From contig NZ_LPVY01000001.1 in NCBI RefSeq assembly GCF_001613805.1, positions 26,027 to 90,026 of the forward strand: 64,000 bases of DNA, in the 5' to 3' direction. Source of the stretch: Thalassospira lucentensis (GTDB taxonomy: Bacteria > Pseudomonadota > Alphaproteobacteria > Rhodospirillales > Thalassospiraceae). Of the stretch, positions 51,606 through 58,881 are shown one piece after another; the stretch's first letter is position 1; each line of letters opens with the position of its first letter. The notes below the pieces were generated by a model. It worked only from the letters and a program-made list of their open reading frames with translations, did no database searches and was not told where the DNA came from. Position numbers and translations under genes: made by a program.

Positions 51606-52295
51606 ATGGGCCTGCGTCAGAAAATCATCGATAGCGACTTTTACCGCCAGATGGTCCAGCGTCGGGCAACCGGGCCGCTTCGCGCCTATTACGATATCCC
51701 GGCTGCCGATCCCGATACGCCGGTCCGCGATGTCGAATTTGTCGCCCTTGATCTGGAAACCACCGGCCTTGATCCGAAACAGGATGAAATCGTTTCGATT
51801 GGCCTTGTGATCATTCGCCGCCTTGAAGTCGATTTTTCAAGCTGCCAGCATCTTCTGGTGCGCCCCAAAAAGGAACTCAGCGAAAGCTCGGTGATCGTGC
51901 ATCGCATTTTCGATACCGATGTCGAACAGGCACCCGATATCGAAATCGCGCTGGCCCATATCCTGCCGATTCTGGCCGGTCGGGTTCTGGTGGCCCATCA
52001 CGCGCCGATTGAACTGGGCTTTCTTGGTCATGCCTGCAAACGTTACTTTGGCGCATCCCTGCAAATGCCGACCGTCGATACGCTGGTACTGGCGCTTCGT
52101 GATCTGCACCGGCAGGGGCAACCGATGAAGGCCGGGGCGCTGAAACTGGAATCACTGCGCCATACCCACAACCTGCCGCCGTATCGCGTTCACAATGCCC
52201 TTTCCGATGCGATTGCCGCATCCGGGCTGTTTCTGGCACAGATTGCCAAGCGTGATCCGAAAGGTGAACTTGAGCTTCGCCGCGTGCTGCGCTAA
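51606..52295 (+). CDS. DnaQ-like 3'-5' exonuclease (DEDDh)
   Basis: Protein of 229 residues with the exonuclease fold of the DNA polymerase III epsilon family. Asp49 and Glu51 are in ALDLETTGLD, and the final His/Asp are in YRVHNALSDAIA. The middle Asp, usually in a block like AHNAxFD, is Glu136 here (AHHAPIELGFL). It begins two bases after the cNMP/CBS gene and is certainly co-transcribed. The two genes co-occur widely, which suggests a shared role, perhaps degrading an oligonucleotide or nucleotide signal (inference). It is not the replicative DnaQ, which is expected elsewhere. Confidence 0.9.
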   Translation: MGLRQKIIDSDFYRQMVQRRATGPLRAYYDIPAADPDTPVRDVEFVALDLETTGLDPKQDEIVSIGLVIIRRLEVDFSSCQHLLVRPKKELSESSVIVHRIFDTDVEQAPDIEIALAHILPILAGRVLVAHHAPIELGFLGHACKRYFGASLQMPTVDTLVLALRDLHRQGQPMKAGALKLESLRHTHNLPPYRVHNALSDAIAASGLFLAQIAKRDPKGELELRRVLR

Positions 52296-52370
52296 TCCGT
52301 TATCAGGGGAAACGGGAACACCCGCCAGACTGATCAAGTCATAACAATAAATCAGGGGACTTCGCGCCGG

Positions 52371-52886
52371 ATGTATGTGTTTATTCTGACGACCGTTGTG
52401 GTCGGTTTTGCCTGTGCCGGTGTCGTCATGCTGCTGTTTCGCCTGTGGGGGCGAAAGGCACCGAAATATGTCATTCCATTTGTCGCGGCAATCGGCATGT
52501 TTGCCTATATGATCTGGGACGAATATAGCTGGTTTGATCGCTATTCGTCACGCCTGCCGGGACAGATCAGCATCGTGCAGACTTTTGCCGACGAAAATCC
52601 GTTTGCACCCTGGACGCTGATTTCGGCACCGGTTAACCGCTTTACCGCCATCGACAGCGAAAAGATTGTCGTTAATCCGGATAACCCCGATCAGAAGCGG
52701 GTCACCACCCTGCTGCTTAAAAAGGGTGCCGAAACGCTCGCCCTGACCCATCTGGTGGAGTGCGGTGCGAACAGGCGCGGATATATCACCGCCCAAACCG
52801 AACTGGACGCCAACGGTTTCCCGACCGGCCTTGATGAATGGTTCGCCATGAATGACGACGATCCGCTGCGATCGGTCTGCAACTGA
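52371..52886 (+). CDS. Unknown two-helix membrane protein with periplasmic domain
   Basis: Protein of 171 residues. Two N-terminal helices (YVFILTTVVVGFACAGVVMLLF and YVIPFVAAIGMFAYMIW) anchor an extracytoplasmic domain of about 115 residues with two Cys (VECGA, SVCN) that may bond. I do not recognise a family. It lies 75 bp after the exonuclease gene and ends in its own terminator before modA. The ribosome site is weak. Confidence 0.72.
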   Translation: MYVFILTTVVVGFACAGVVMLLFRLWGRKAPKYVIPFVAAIGMFAYMIWDEYSWFDRYSSRLPGQISIVQTFADENPFAPWTLISAPVNRFTAIDSEKIVVNPDNPDQKRVTTLLLKKGAETLALTHLVECGANRRGYITAQTELDANGFPTGLDEWFAMNDDDPLRSVCN

Positions 52887-52913
52887 ACCGGACATTCCAA
52901 CCATTCAAGACAG

Positions 52914-52941
52914 GGATCGGCTTTGCCGGTCCTTTCTTTTT
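52914..52941 (+). terminator. Terminator upstream of modA
   Basis: GGATCGGC and GCCGGTCC form an 8-bp stem (one T-G pair) with a TTT loop, followed by TTTCTTTTT. It closes the 52371 gene 28 bp after its stop. Confidence 0.9.
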
Positions 52942-52985
52942 GGCGATCCCGACCGGTTTCGTCCTGACGGTGCAGGTGGTTGACG

Positions 52986-53015
52986 CCCCGCTATATTTCA
53001 TGAAATATAGCGGGG
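52986..53015 (+). promoter_or_regulatory. 30-bp perfect palindrome, probable ModE operator
   Basis: The half CCCCGCTATATTTCA is followed directly by its reverse complement. The inner part, CGCTATAT and ATATAGCG around TTCATGAA, matches the E. coli ModE pattern of TATAT half-sites flanked by CG. It ends 40 bp before the modA start, where a bound repressor would block transcription. Confidence 0.85.
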
Positions 53016-53055
53016 ATTATTCTCCTTTCCCACCCCCATCAGCACGGTTTTTCCC

Positions 53056-53844
53056 ATGCGCCATCTGATCCGAACCGGCCTTGCTTCCCTGTTGTTTCTG
53101 GCTGCCGCAACGGCTGCCCGCGCCGAGGAAATCACGGTCTTTGCCGCCGCCAGCCTCACCGATGCCATGACACAGGTAGCCCAAAGCTATGCCACGGCGA
53201 CCGGCGACACATTGCAGCTATCCTTTGCCAGTTCATCGACACTGGCCCGCCAGATCGCCGCAGGCGCCCCGGCTGATCTCTATATTTCAGCCAATCAGAA
53301 ATGGATGACCTGGCTTGCCGATCAGGACCTGATTGCCGCCAACAGCCGCCATGACCTTCTGGCCAATGCGCTTGTCCTGATTGCACCAGCCGACAGCGAC
53401 CTTGCCCCGATCACGATCAATTCCCAAACCGATCTGACCAGACTGATCGGTGACGAGGACCGCATCGCCGTTGGCGACCCGGACCATGTTCCTGCCGGGA
53501 TTTACGCCAGACAGGCACTTGAAAACCTTGGTCAGTGGGATGCCGTCGAACCAAGGCTGGCGCGGGCTGACAATGTGCGCGCCGCCCTGGCACTGGTAGA
53601 ACGCGGCGAGGCACCGCTTGGCATCGTTTACGCCACCGATGCCGCCATCGCGACCGATGTTAAAATCATCGCCACCTTCCCCGAAAACAGTCATCCGGCC
53701 ATTACCTATCCGGTTGCCATCACCACCGGGCAAACAAACCCCGCCGCGGTAAAATTGCTGGCGTGGCTTTTGGGGGATGACGCAGGCGTCATTTTTGCGG
53801 AATATGGTTTCAATCGCCCGGCAACCAGCCCGAAGACACAATAA
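53056..53844 (+). CDS. modA: Molybdate-binding periplasmic protein ModA
   Basis: Periplasmic binding protein of 262 residues. The signal peptide ends at AARAEE, and the mature protein starts with the ModA block ITVFAAASLTDAMTQVAQ, where Ser binds molybdate. SFASSSTLARQIAAGAPADLYISANQKWM and VGDPDHVPAGIYARQAL complete the binding site. No Shine-Dalgarno is visible before the ATG, which is unusual beside its neighbours. First gene of modABC, behind a terminator and the palindromic ModE-type operator. Confidence 0.96.
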   Translation: MRHLIRTGLASLLFLAAATAARAEEITVFAAASLTDAMTQVAQSYATATGDTLQLSFASSSTLARQIAAGAPADLYISANQKWMTWLADQDLIAANSRHDLLANALVLIAPADSDLAPITINSQTDLTRLIGDEDRIAVGDPDHVPAGIYARQALENLGQWDAVEPRLARADNVRAALALVERGEAPLGIVYATDAAIATDVKIIATFPENSHPAITYPVAITTGQTNPAAVKLLAWLLGDDAGVIFAEYGFNRPATSPKTQ

Positions 53845-53850
53845 CAAACC

Positions 53851-54543
53851 ATGATCACACTCACCGAAGCCGAGATCGAAGCCCTGCTGCTAAGCCTGCG
53901 CATTTCCGGCGTGGCGGTGATATGTGCCCTGCCCTTTGCCATTCTGGCCGCTTCCCTTCTGGCGCAGGCACGCTTTCCCGGCAGGATTTTAATCGATGCC
54001 CTGGTGCATCTGCCCCTCATCCTGCCACCGGTTGTGATGGGCTATCTGCTGCTGATCAGTTTTGGCACCCGCGCGCCGCTTGGTGCATGGCTGCTGGAAA
54101 CGTTCGATATCCGTCTGATTTTCAGTTGGACCGGGGCGGCACTGGCCGCGGGGATCGTCAGCTTCCCGTTTCAGGTGCGCGCCATCAGGCTGGCACTGGA
54201 AAATATCGACCCCGGTCTTTATCACGCCGCCGAAACGCTGGGGGCCGGGCCGGTTGACCGGTTTTTCAGCCTGACATTGCCGCTGGCCCTGCCCGGTATC
54301 ATTGCCGGTGCGATTACCGCCTTTGCCGCAAGCCTTGGCGAATTTGGTGCCATCATCACATTCGTGTCGAACGTTCCGGGTGAAACACGCACCCTGCCGC
54401 TTGCGATCTATACCGCGATCCAGACACCGGGCGGTGAACTCGCCGCCGCACGCCTTGCGGCCATTTCCATCGGACTTGCCCTGATCGGGCTCGTACTCTC
54501 GGAATTTGCCATGCGCCATATTCGCAAAAGGGCCCGCGCATGA
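53851..54543 (+). CDS. modB: Molybdate ABC transporter permease ModB
   Basis: Inner-membrane permease of 230 residues with five to six helices. LPPVVMGYLLLISFGTRAPLG and the EAA-type loop YHAAETLGAGPVDRFFSLTLP are characteristic, and EFGAIITFVSNVPGETRTLPLAIY closes the ModB core. Six bases separate it from modA, and its stop overlaps the modC start by four bases (ATGA). Confidence 0.97.
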   Translation: MITLTEAEIEALLLSLRISGVAVICALPFAILAASLLAQARFPGRILIDALVHLPLILPPVVMGYLLLISFGTRAPLGAWLLETFDIRLIFSWTGAALAAGIVSFPFQVRAIRLALENIDPGLYHAAETLGAGPVDRFFSLTLPLALPGIIAGAITAFAASLGEFGAIITFVSNVPGETRTLPLAIYTAIQTPGGELAAARLAAISIGLALIGLVLSEFAMRHIRKRARA

Positions 54544-55655
54544 GCATTTCCGTCGATATCCGCCACAAGATCGGCAAGTTGGACCTGCATGCGCAGTTCG
54601 ATATTGCCGAGCCCGGCATTACCGCCCTTTTTGGCCCGTCAGGCAGCGGTAAAACCACCATCATCAATGCGATTTCCGGGTTGCTGCGCCCGGATCGGGG
54701 GCGGATCACCATCCATGACCGTGCTGTATTTGACAGCATGAAGCGGATCAATCTGGCACCGCGCAAACGCCGGGTTGGCTATGTCTTTCAGGATGCCAGA
54801 CTGTTCCCGCATCTGAGTGTCGCGGCCAATCTGTTTTACGGCCATAAACGCTGCGACCGGCCCATGAACAAAGCCGCCTGTGATGATGTCATCGCGATGC
54901 TCGGTATCGGCAATCTGCTATCGCGCCGCCCCAACCTTCTTTCCGGCGGCGAGAAACAGCGCGTCTCGCTGGGCCGGGCATTGCTGGGCAATCCGGAAAT
55001 CCTGCTGCTGGACGAACCGCTCTCGGCCCTTGATCAGGGCCGCAAGAACGAGATCATCCCCTATCTGGAAAATCTGCGCGACGCACGGCAATTGCCGATC
55101 CTTTATGTCAGCCACGCGATTGATGAAGTCGCCCGTCTGGCCGATCATATGGTGGTGATGGAAGGCGGCAAAACGCTTGCCAGCGGATCGGTGTTTGACA
55201 TGCTGGGCCGAACCGACCTTGCCCCGCTTGCCGGGCAGTTCGATACGGGAACCGTACTTCCGGCCACGGTCAAAAGCCGCGATCCGCAGGGTGTCATAAG
55301 CTTCCTTGACTGTGCCGGGCAACGATTTGTCGTGCCCTTCCTTGGCAAGAAATCCGGAAGCCCGGTGCGCCTGCATATCCGTGCACGGGATGTGATGATC
55401 GCCCGGACAGCCCCGACCGGGATCAGCGCCAACAACATCCTGCCGGTAACGATCCGCGATATTGCCGATAATGGCGGCGATACGCTGGATGTCACGCTGG
55501 GGCTGGGTCATGACGATACCGGTGAAAACCGCACAATCCATGCCCGCATCACCCAATGGTCGGCAACACGCCTGAAACTTGTCATCGGACAAAGGGTCTT
55601 CGCGGTGATCAAATCGGTCACGGTCGACGGGCATTTGCGCGCCGACGATCTTTAA
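54540..55655 (+). CDS. modC: Molybdate ABC transporter ATPase ModC
   Basis: ATPase of 371 residues. Walker A FGPSGSGKTTIINAISG, signature LLSGGEKQRVSLGR, Walker B ILLLDEPLSALDQG and the switch His in YVSHAIDE are all present. A C-terminal MOP/TOBE domain of about 70 residues (VRLHIRARDVMIARTAPTGIS, ILPVTIRDI) binds molybdate and can trans-inhibit transport. Its stop overlaps the convergent ModE-type gene by four bases. Confidence 0.97.
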   Translation: MSISVDIRHKIGKLDLHAQFDIAEPGITALFGPSGSGKTTIINAISGLLRPDRGRITIHDRAVFDSMKRINLAPRKRRVGYVFQDARLFPHLSVAANLFYGHKRCDRPMNKAACDDVIAMLGIGNLLSRRPNLLSGGEKQRVSLGRALLGNPEILLLDEPLSALDQGRKNEIIPYLENLRDARQLPILYVSHAIDEVARLADHMVVMEGGKTLASGSVFDMLGRTDLAPLAGQFDTGTVLPATVKSRDPQGVISFLDCAGQRFVVPFLGKKSGSPVRLHIRARDVMIARTAPTGISANNILPVTIRDIADNGGDTLDVTLGLGHDDTGENRTIHARITQWSATRLKLVIGQRVFAVIKSVTVDGHLRADDL

Positions 55656-56032
55656 GACCCGTCTTCAGTCGGCGGGGACGGATCGCCCGCCAGTTCATCG
55701 GCAAGCTTGCGTAACTGATCCGCCAACGCTTCGTCCGCACGGGTTTGCGCATCGTCGTAAATCGCAATGATCCGCATCCCCGTCCCGGTCAGGCTGGCCC
55801 CGCCACGGCCTGCACCCCCCATCCGGGTTTCAACAACCGGGGCGGCAAAGCTTCTGTTCAATTCTTCAAGCAGCATCCATGCCCGGCGATAGGACATGCC
55901 CATCGAACGCGCCGCCGCCGAAATCGACTGTTCACGATCAATCGCACGCAGCAGATCGATCTTGCCATAACCAAGGCGAACCCCATCGGGCAATTCGATT
56001 TTAAGCCGGATTTTAAGGTCGGTTTTGCTCAT
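55652..56032 (-). CDS. Short ModE-type regulator (winged helix only)
   Basis: DNA-binding protein of 126 residues equal to the N-terminal half of ModE: LRAIDREQSISAAARSMGMSYRRAWMLLEELN is the LysR-like helix-turn-helix, followed by MGGAGRGGASLTGTGMRII. The two molybdate-binding MOP domains of the 262-residue E. coli ModE are absent, as in a known class of short ModE proteins. It probably represses modABC through the palindrome at 52986-53015. How it senses molybdate is unclear. An ATG at 56032 is preferred over a TTG 9 bp upstream. Confidence 0.88.
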   Translation of the reverse strand: MSKTDLKIRLKIELPDGVRLGYGKIDLLRAIDREQSISAAARSMGMSYRRAWMLLEELNRSFAAPVVETRMGGAGRGGASLTGTGMRIIAIYDDAQTRADEALADQLRKLADELAGDPSPPTEDGS

Positions 56033-56103
56033 GACGGACAATCTAGCGCCTTGGTCACATGCGCGCTACTGCCAACCGCGAAACGGGTCCGGTGCCGATA
56101 CAA

Positions 56104-57051
56104 TCAGTTAACCGGGCTCACCAGCGTCCCGTCCGCAAACCACTGTGCCAGATTATCGACCACCATCTGCGCCATCGCATCGCGGGTTTCAACCGTGCCA
56201 CTGGCGTTGTGGGGATACAGCACGACATTGTCAAACTCGGCAAAGGCACGGTCCATATGCGGTTCATTATGGAACACATCCAACCCCGCCCCGGCAATCA
56301 CGCCATCCCGAAGTGCCGCAATCAGGGCCGGTTCATCAATCACCGAACCACGGGCGATATTGATGACAAAACCGCGCGGGCCAAGTGCCTTCAAAACGTC
56401 GGCATTGATGATCCCCTGTGTCGCCGCCCCGCCGGGGCAGGAAATCATCAAAACATCCGCCCAGTTCGCAAGCCCGATCAGATCGGCCTCATAGTGATAA
56501 TCGACCGGTTTTTTGGATCGTCCGAAATAACCGATTTCCATGCCAATCGGCTCCGCCCGCGCGGCAATCGCCTGCCCGATCCGGCCAAGCCCGACAATGC
56601 CAAGTTTCTTGCCCCGCGCCGTTGTGGTTAACGGCATCGCCCCCTTTTCCGACCATTGTCCGCTGCGCGCCCAATGATCACCAACAACCAGCCGCCGAAG
56701 CGTCGCCAGCAGCAGCATGATCGCGGTATCGGCCACATCGTCATTCAAAACATCGGGCGTATTGGAAACGCGAATGCCGCGCGCCGTACAGGCCGCGATA
56801 TCAATCGCATCATAACCGACCCCGAAACTTGTAATGACCCTAAGGTTCGGCAGTTTCCCAATCAGCTCCGTCGGCACCCCGACCCCGGCGGTCGAAACAA
56901 GGGCCGTAATCCTGTCTGCCACATTGGCCAGAAACGCGTCCTTGTCCGTCGCCTGATCCCAGCGATGCAGTTCGTATTTCGCAGCAAGTTCTTCCATATG
57001 ACGCGGCCGGATGGCCGAAACAACGAGGATATGTTTGTCAGAACGTGACAT
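56104..57051 (-). CDS. D-2-hydroxyacid dehydrogenase (NAD-dependent)
   Basis: Protein of 315 residues of the glyoxylate/hydroxypyruvate reductase type. The Rossmann motif is LGIVGLGRIGQAIAARA. The active site has Arg in NIARGSVIDEPAL, Glu in GAGLDVFHNEP, and His in VVLYPHNASGT. It reduces a small 2-oxo acid such as glyoxylate or hydroxypyruvate. The start at 57051 (GGAGAAG site, MSRSDKHILVV) is well supported; the frame continues to 57297 without conservation. It is transcribed divergently from sarcosine oxidase, and glyoxylate/glycine metabolism may connect them. Confidence 0.93.
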   Translation of the reverse strand: MSRSDKHILVVSAIRPRHMEELAAKYELHRWDQATDKDAFLANVADRITALVSTAGVGVPTELIGKLPNLRVITSFGVGYDAIDIAACTARGIRVSNTPDVLNDDVADTAIMLLLATLRRLVVGDHWARSGQWSEKGAMPLTTTARGKKLGIVGLGRIGQAIAARAEPIGMEIGYFGRSKKPVDYHYEADLIGLANWADVLMISCPGGAATQGIINADVLKALGPRGFVINIARGSVIDEPALIAALRDGVIAGAGLDVFHNEPHMDRAFAEFDNVVLYPHNASGTVETRDAMAQMVVDNLAQWFADGTLVSPVN

Positions 57052-57295
57052 CGGGGCTTCTCCGTTGGTGGCGGGAGCCATCAGACTAGCGGCATGCAAC
57101 TTGTAAAACAAGAGAACAGGACAATTAACAGGCCCGTGCGCATGCCCCTGAACTTGCCACCTGTCGCTGCGCCATTGCACACTACCTGCCCGGATGGCGA
57201 ATATGTACAACAGATATGACGCAAATATCCAATCGCGACGTCGCAAATTCACATCTAATCGTGCAAAATCATGACACTTGGTGGAGCCGCTTCTC

Positions 57296-58549
57296 ATGAC
57301 GCATTTTTCTGCTTTGTCGCTGTTAAAGAATGCTCTTACAGGACAAAAGAACTGGCAGGAGCAATGGCCCGACAGCCAACCGAAGGCAGAATATGACGTC
57401 GTTATTGTCGGTGCTGGCGGGCACGGGCTTGGCGCGGCCTACTATCTGGCCAAGGAACATGGCATCACCAATGTCGCCGTGATCGACAAGGGCTGGCTGG
57501 GTGGTGGCAATACCGGGCGTAACACCACGATCATCCGGTCAAACTATCTTTATGATGAAAGTGCGCGGCTTTATGACCATGCCGTTGATCTCTGGGAAGG
57601 TCTTAGCCAGGACCTGAATTACAACGTCATGTTTTCGCGCCGCGGCGTTCTGATGCTCGCACACAATGTTCACGACGTTCAGTCCTTCCAGCGCCACATC
57701 CATTCCAACCGCCTGAACGGTGTCGATAACCGCTGGCTCACGCCCCAGGAAGCCAAGGAATTCTGCCCGCCGCTTAATATTTCGCCCAACGCACGCTATC
57801 CGGTCGTCGGTGCCGCGCTTCAGATGCGTGCCGGAACCGCCCGCCACGATGCGGTTGCGTGGGGCTATGCGCGCGGGGCATCACAACGCGGTGTCGACAT
57901 TATCCAGAACTGCCCGGTCACCGCGATCCGCCGCGGGCCGGATGGCGCGGTCGAAGGTGTCGAAACCGCCAAGGGCTTTATCCGTGCCAAAAAGGTTGCG
58001 GTTTCGGCCGCCGGTCACACCAGTGTCGTTATGGAAACAGCCGGTGTGCGCATGCCCCTTGAAAGTTATCCGCTTCAGGCACTGGTATCCGAACCGGTCA
58101 AGCCGATCTTCCCCTGTGTCGTCATGTCCAACACCGTGCATGCCTATATCAGCCAGTCGGACAAGGGCGAACTCGTGATCGGGTCGGGCACCGATCAATA
58201 TACCAGTTATTCGCAACGTGGCGGCCTGCCGCTGATCGAACATACGGTTGCCGCGATCTGCGAGATTTTCCCGATCTTCAACCGCATGCGGATGCTGCGC
58301 AAATGGGGCGGCATTGTTGACGTGACCCCGGATCGCTCCCCGATCCTTGGCATGACCCCGGTACCCGGCCTTTACGTCAATTGCGGTTGGGGCACGGGCG
58401 GGTTCAAGGCCACCCCGGGGGCTGCCCATACGCTTGCATGGACGGTTGCCAAGGGCACCCCGCATGACATCAACGCCCCCTTCACGCTGGACCGTTTCCG
58501 GACCGGCCGTCTGATTGACGAAGCGGCCGCAGCCGCCGTCGCACACTGA
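57296..58549 (+). CDS. soxB: Sarcosine oxidase beta subunit
   Basis: Flavoprotein subunit of 417 residues, exactly the usual length. The N-terminal FAD site reads [20 protein letters not shown], followed by [19 protein letters not shown]. The subunit holds covalent FMN and non-covalent FAD and oxidises sarcosine to glycine, passing a methylene group to THF with release of H2O2. The ATG at 57296 has GGAG upstream; a GTG 18 bp earlier is less likely. First gene of soxBDAG; soxD follows after 11 bp. Confidence 0.97.
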   Translation: MTHFSALSLLKNALTGQKNWQEQWPDSQPKAEYDVVIVGAGGHGLGAAYYLAKEHGITNVAVIDKGWLGGGNTGRNTTIIRSNYLYDESARLYDHAVDLWEGLSQDLNYNVMFSRRGVLMLAHNVHDVQSFQRHIHSNRLNGVDNRWLTPQEAKEFCPPLNISPNARYPVVGAALQMRAGTARHDAVAWGYARGASQRGVDIIQNCPVTAIRRGPDGAVEGVETAKGFIRAKKVAVSAAGHTSVVMETAGVRMPLESYPLQALVSEPVKPIFPCVVMSNTVHAYISQSDKGELVIGSGTDQYTSYSQRGGLPLIEHTVAAICEIFPIFNRMRMLRKWGGIVDVTPDRSPILGMTPVPGLYVNCGWGTGGFKATPGAAHTLAWTVAKGTPHDINAPFTLDRFRTGRLIDEAAAAAVAH

Positions 58550-58560
58550 GGAGAACGAAC

Positions 58561-58881
58561 ATGCTTCTCATCCATTGCCCCTATTGCGATGAAACGCTGC
58601 CGGAACTGGAATTCACCTATGGCGGCGAAGCCCATATCGCGCGTCCGGAAAATCCGGCGGACAAAACCGATGATGAATGGCGCGATTTCCTGTTCATCCG
58701 CACCAATGTCAAGGGACCGCATTTCGAACGCTGGCGTCATGCCCATGGCTGCGGCCGGTTCTTTAACGCCGTGCGAGACACCGTCTCGGACCGGTTCCTG
58801 ACGACATACAAGGCGGGCGAACCGCGCCCTGACCTTGCCGTTTTGCTTGAAGATGCCGCAAAGAAGGAGTCTTCGAAATGA
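58561..58881 (+). CDS. soxD: Sarcosine oxidase delta subunit
   Basis: Zinc-binding subunit of 106 residues. The N-terminal CPYCDETLPELEF and the later RHAHGCGRFFNAVRDT supply the Cys and His ligands. It stabilises the heterotetramer. GAGGAG precedes the ATG, and its stop overlaps the soxA ATG by four bases. Confidence 0.97.
   Translation: MLLIHCPYCDETLPELEFTYGGEAHIARPENPADKTDDEWRDFLFIRTNVKGPHFERWRHAHGCGRFFNAVRDTVSDRFLTTYKAGEPRPDLAVLLEDAAKKESSK

Noticed and set aside
57235..57244. GCGACGTCGC palindrome between the hydroxyacid dehydrogenase and soxB
   Set aside because: Ten bases of GC-rich symmetry is not rare, and no regulator gene is adjacent, so it is not called as an operator.
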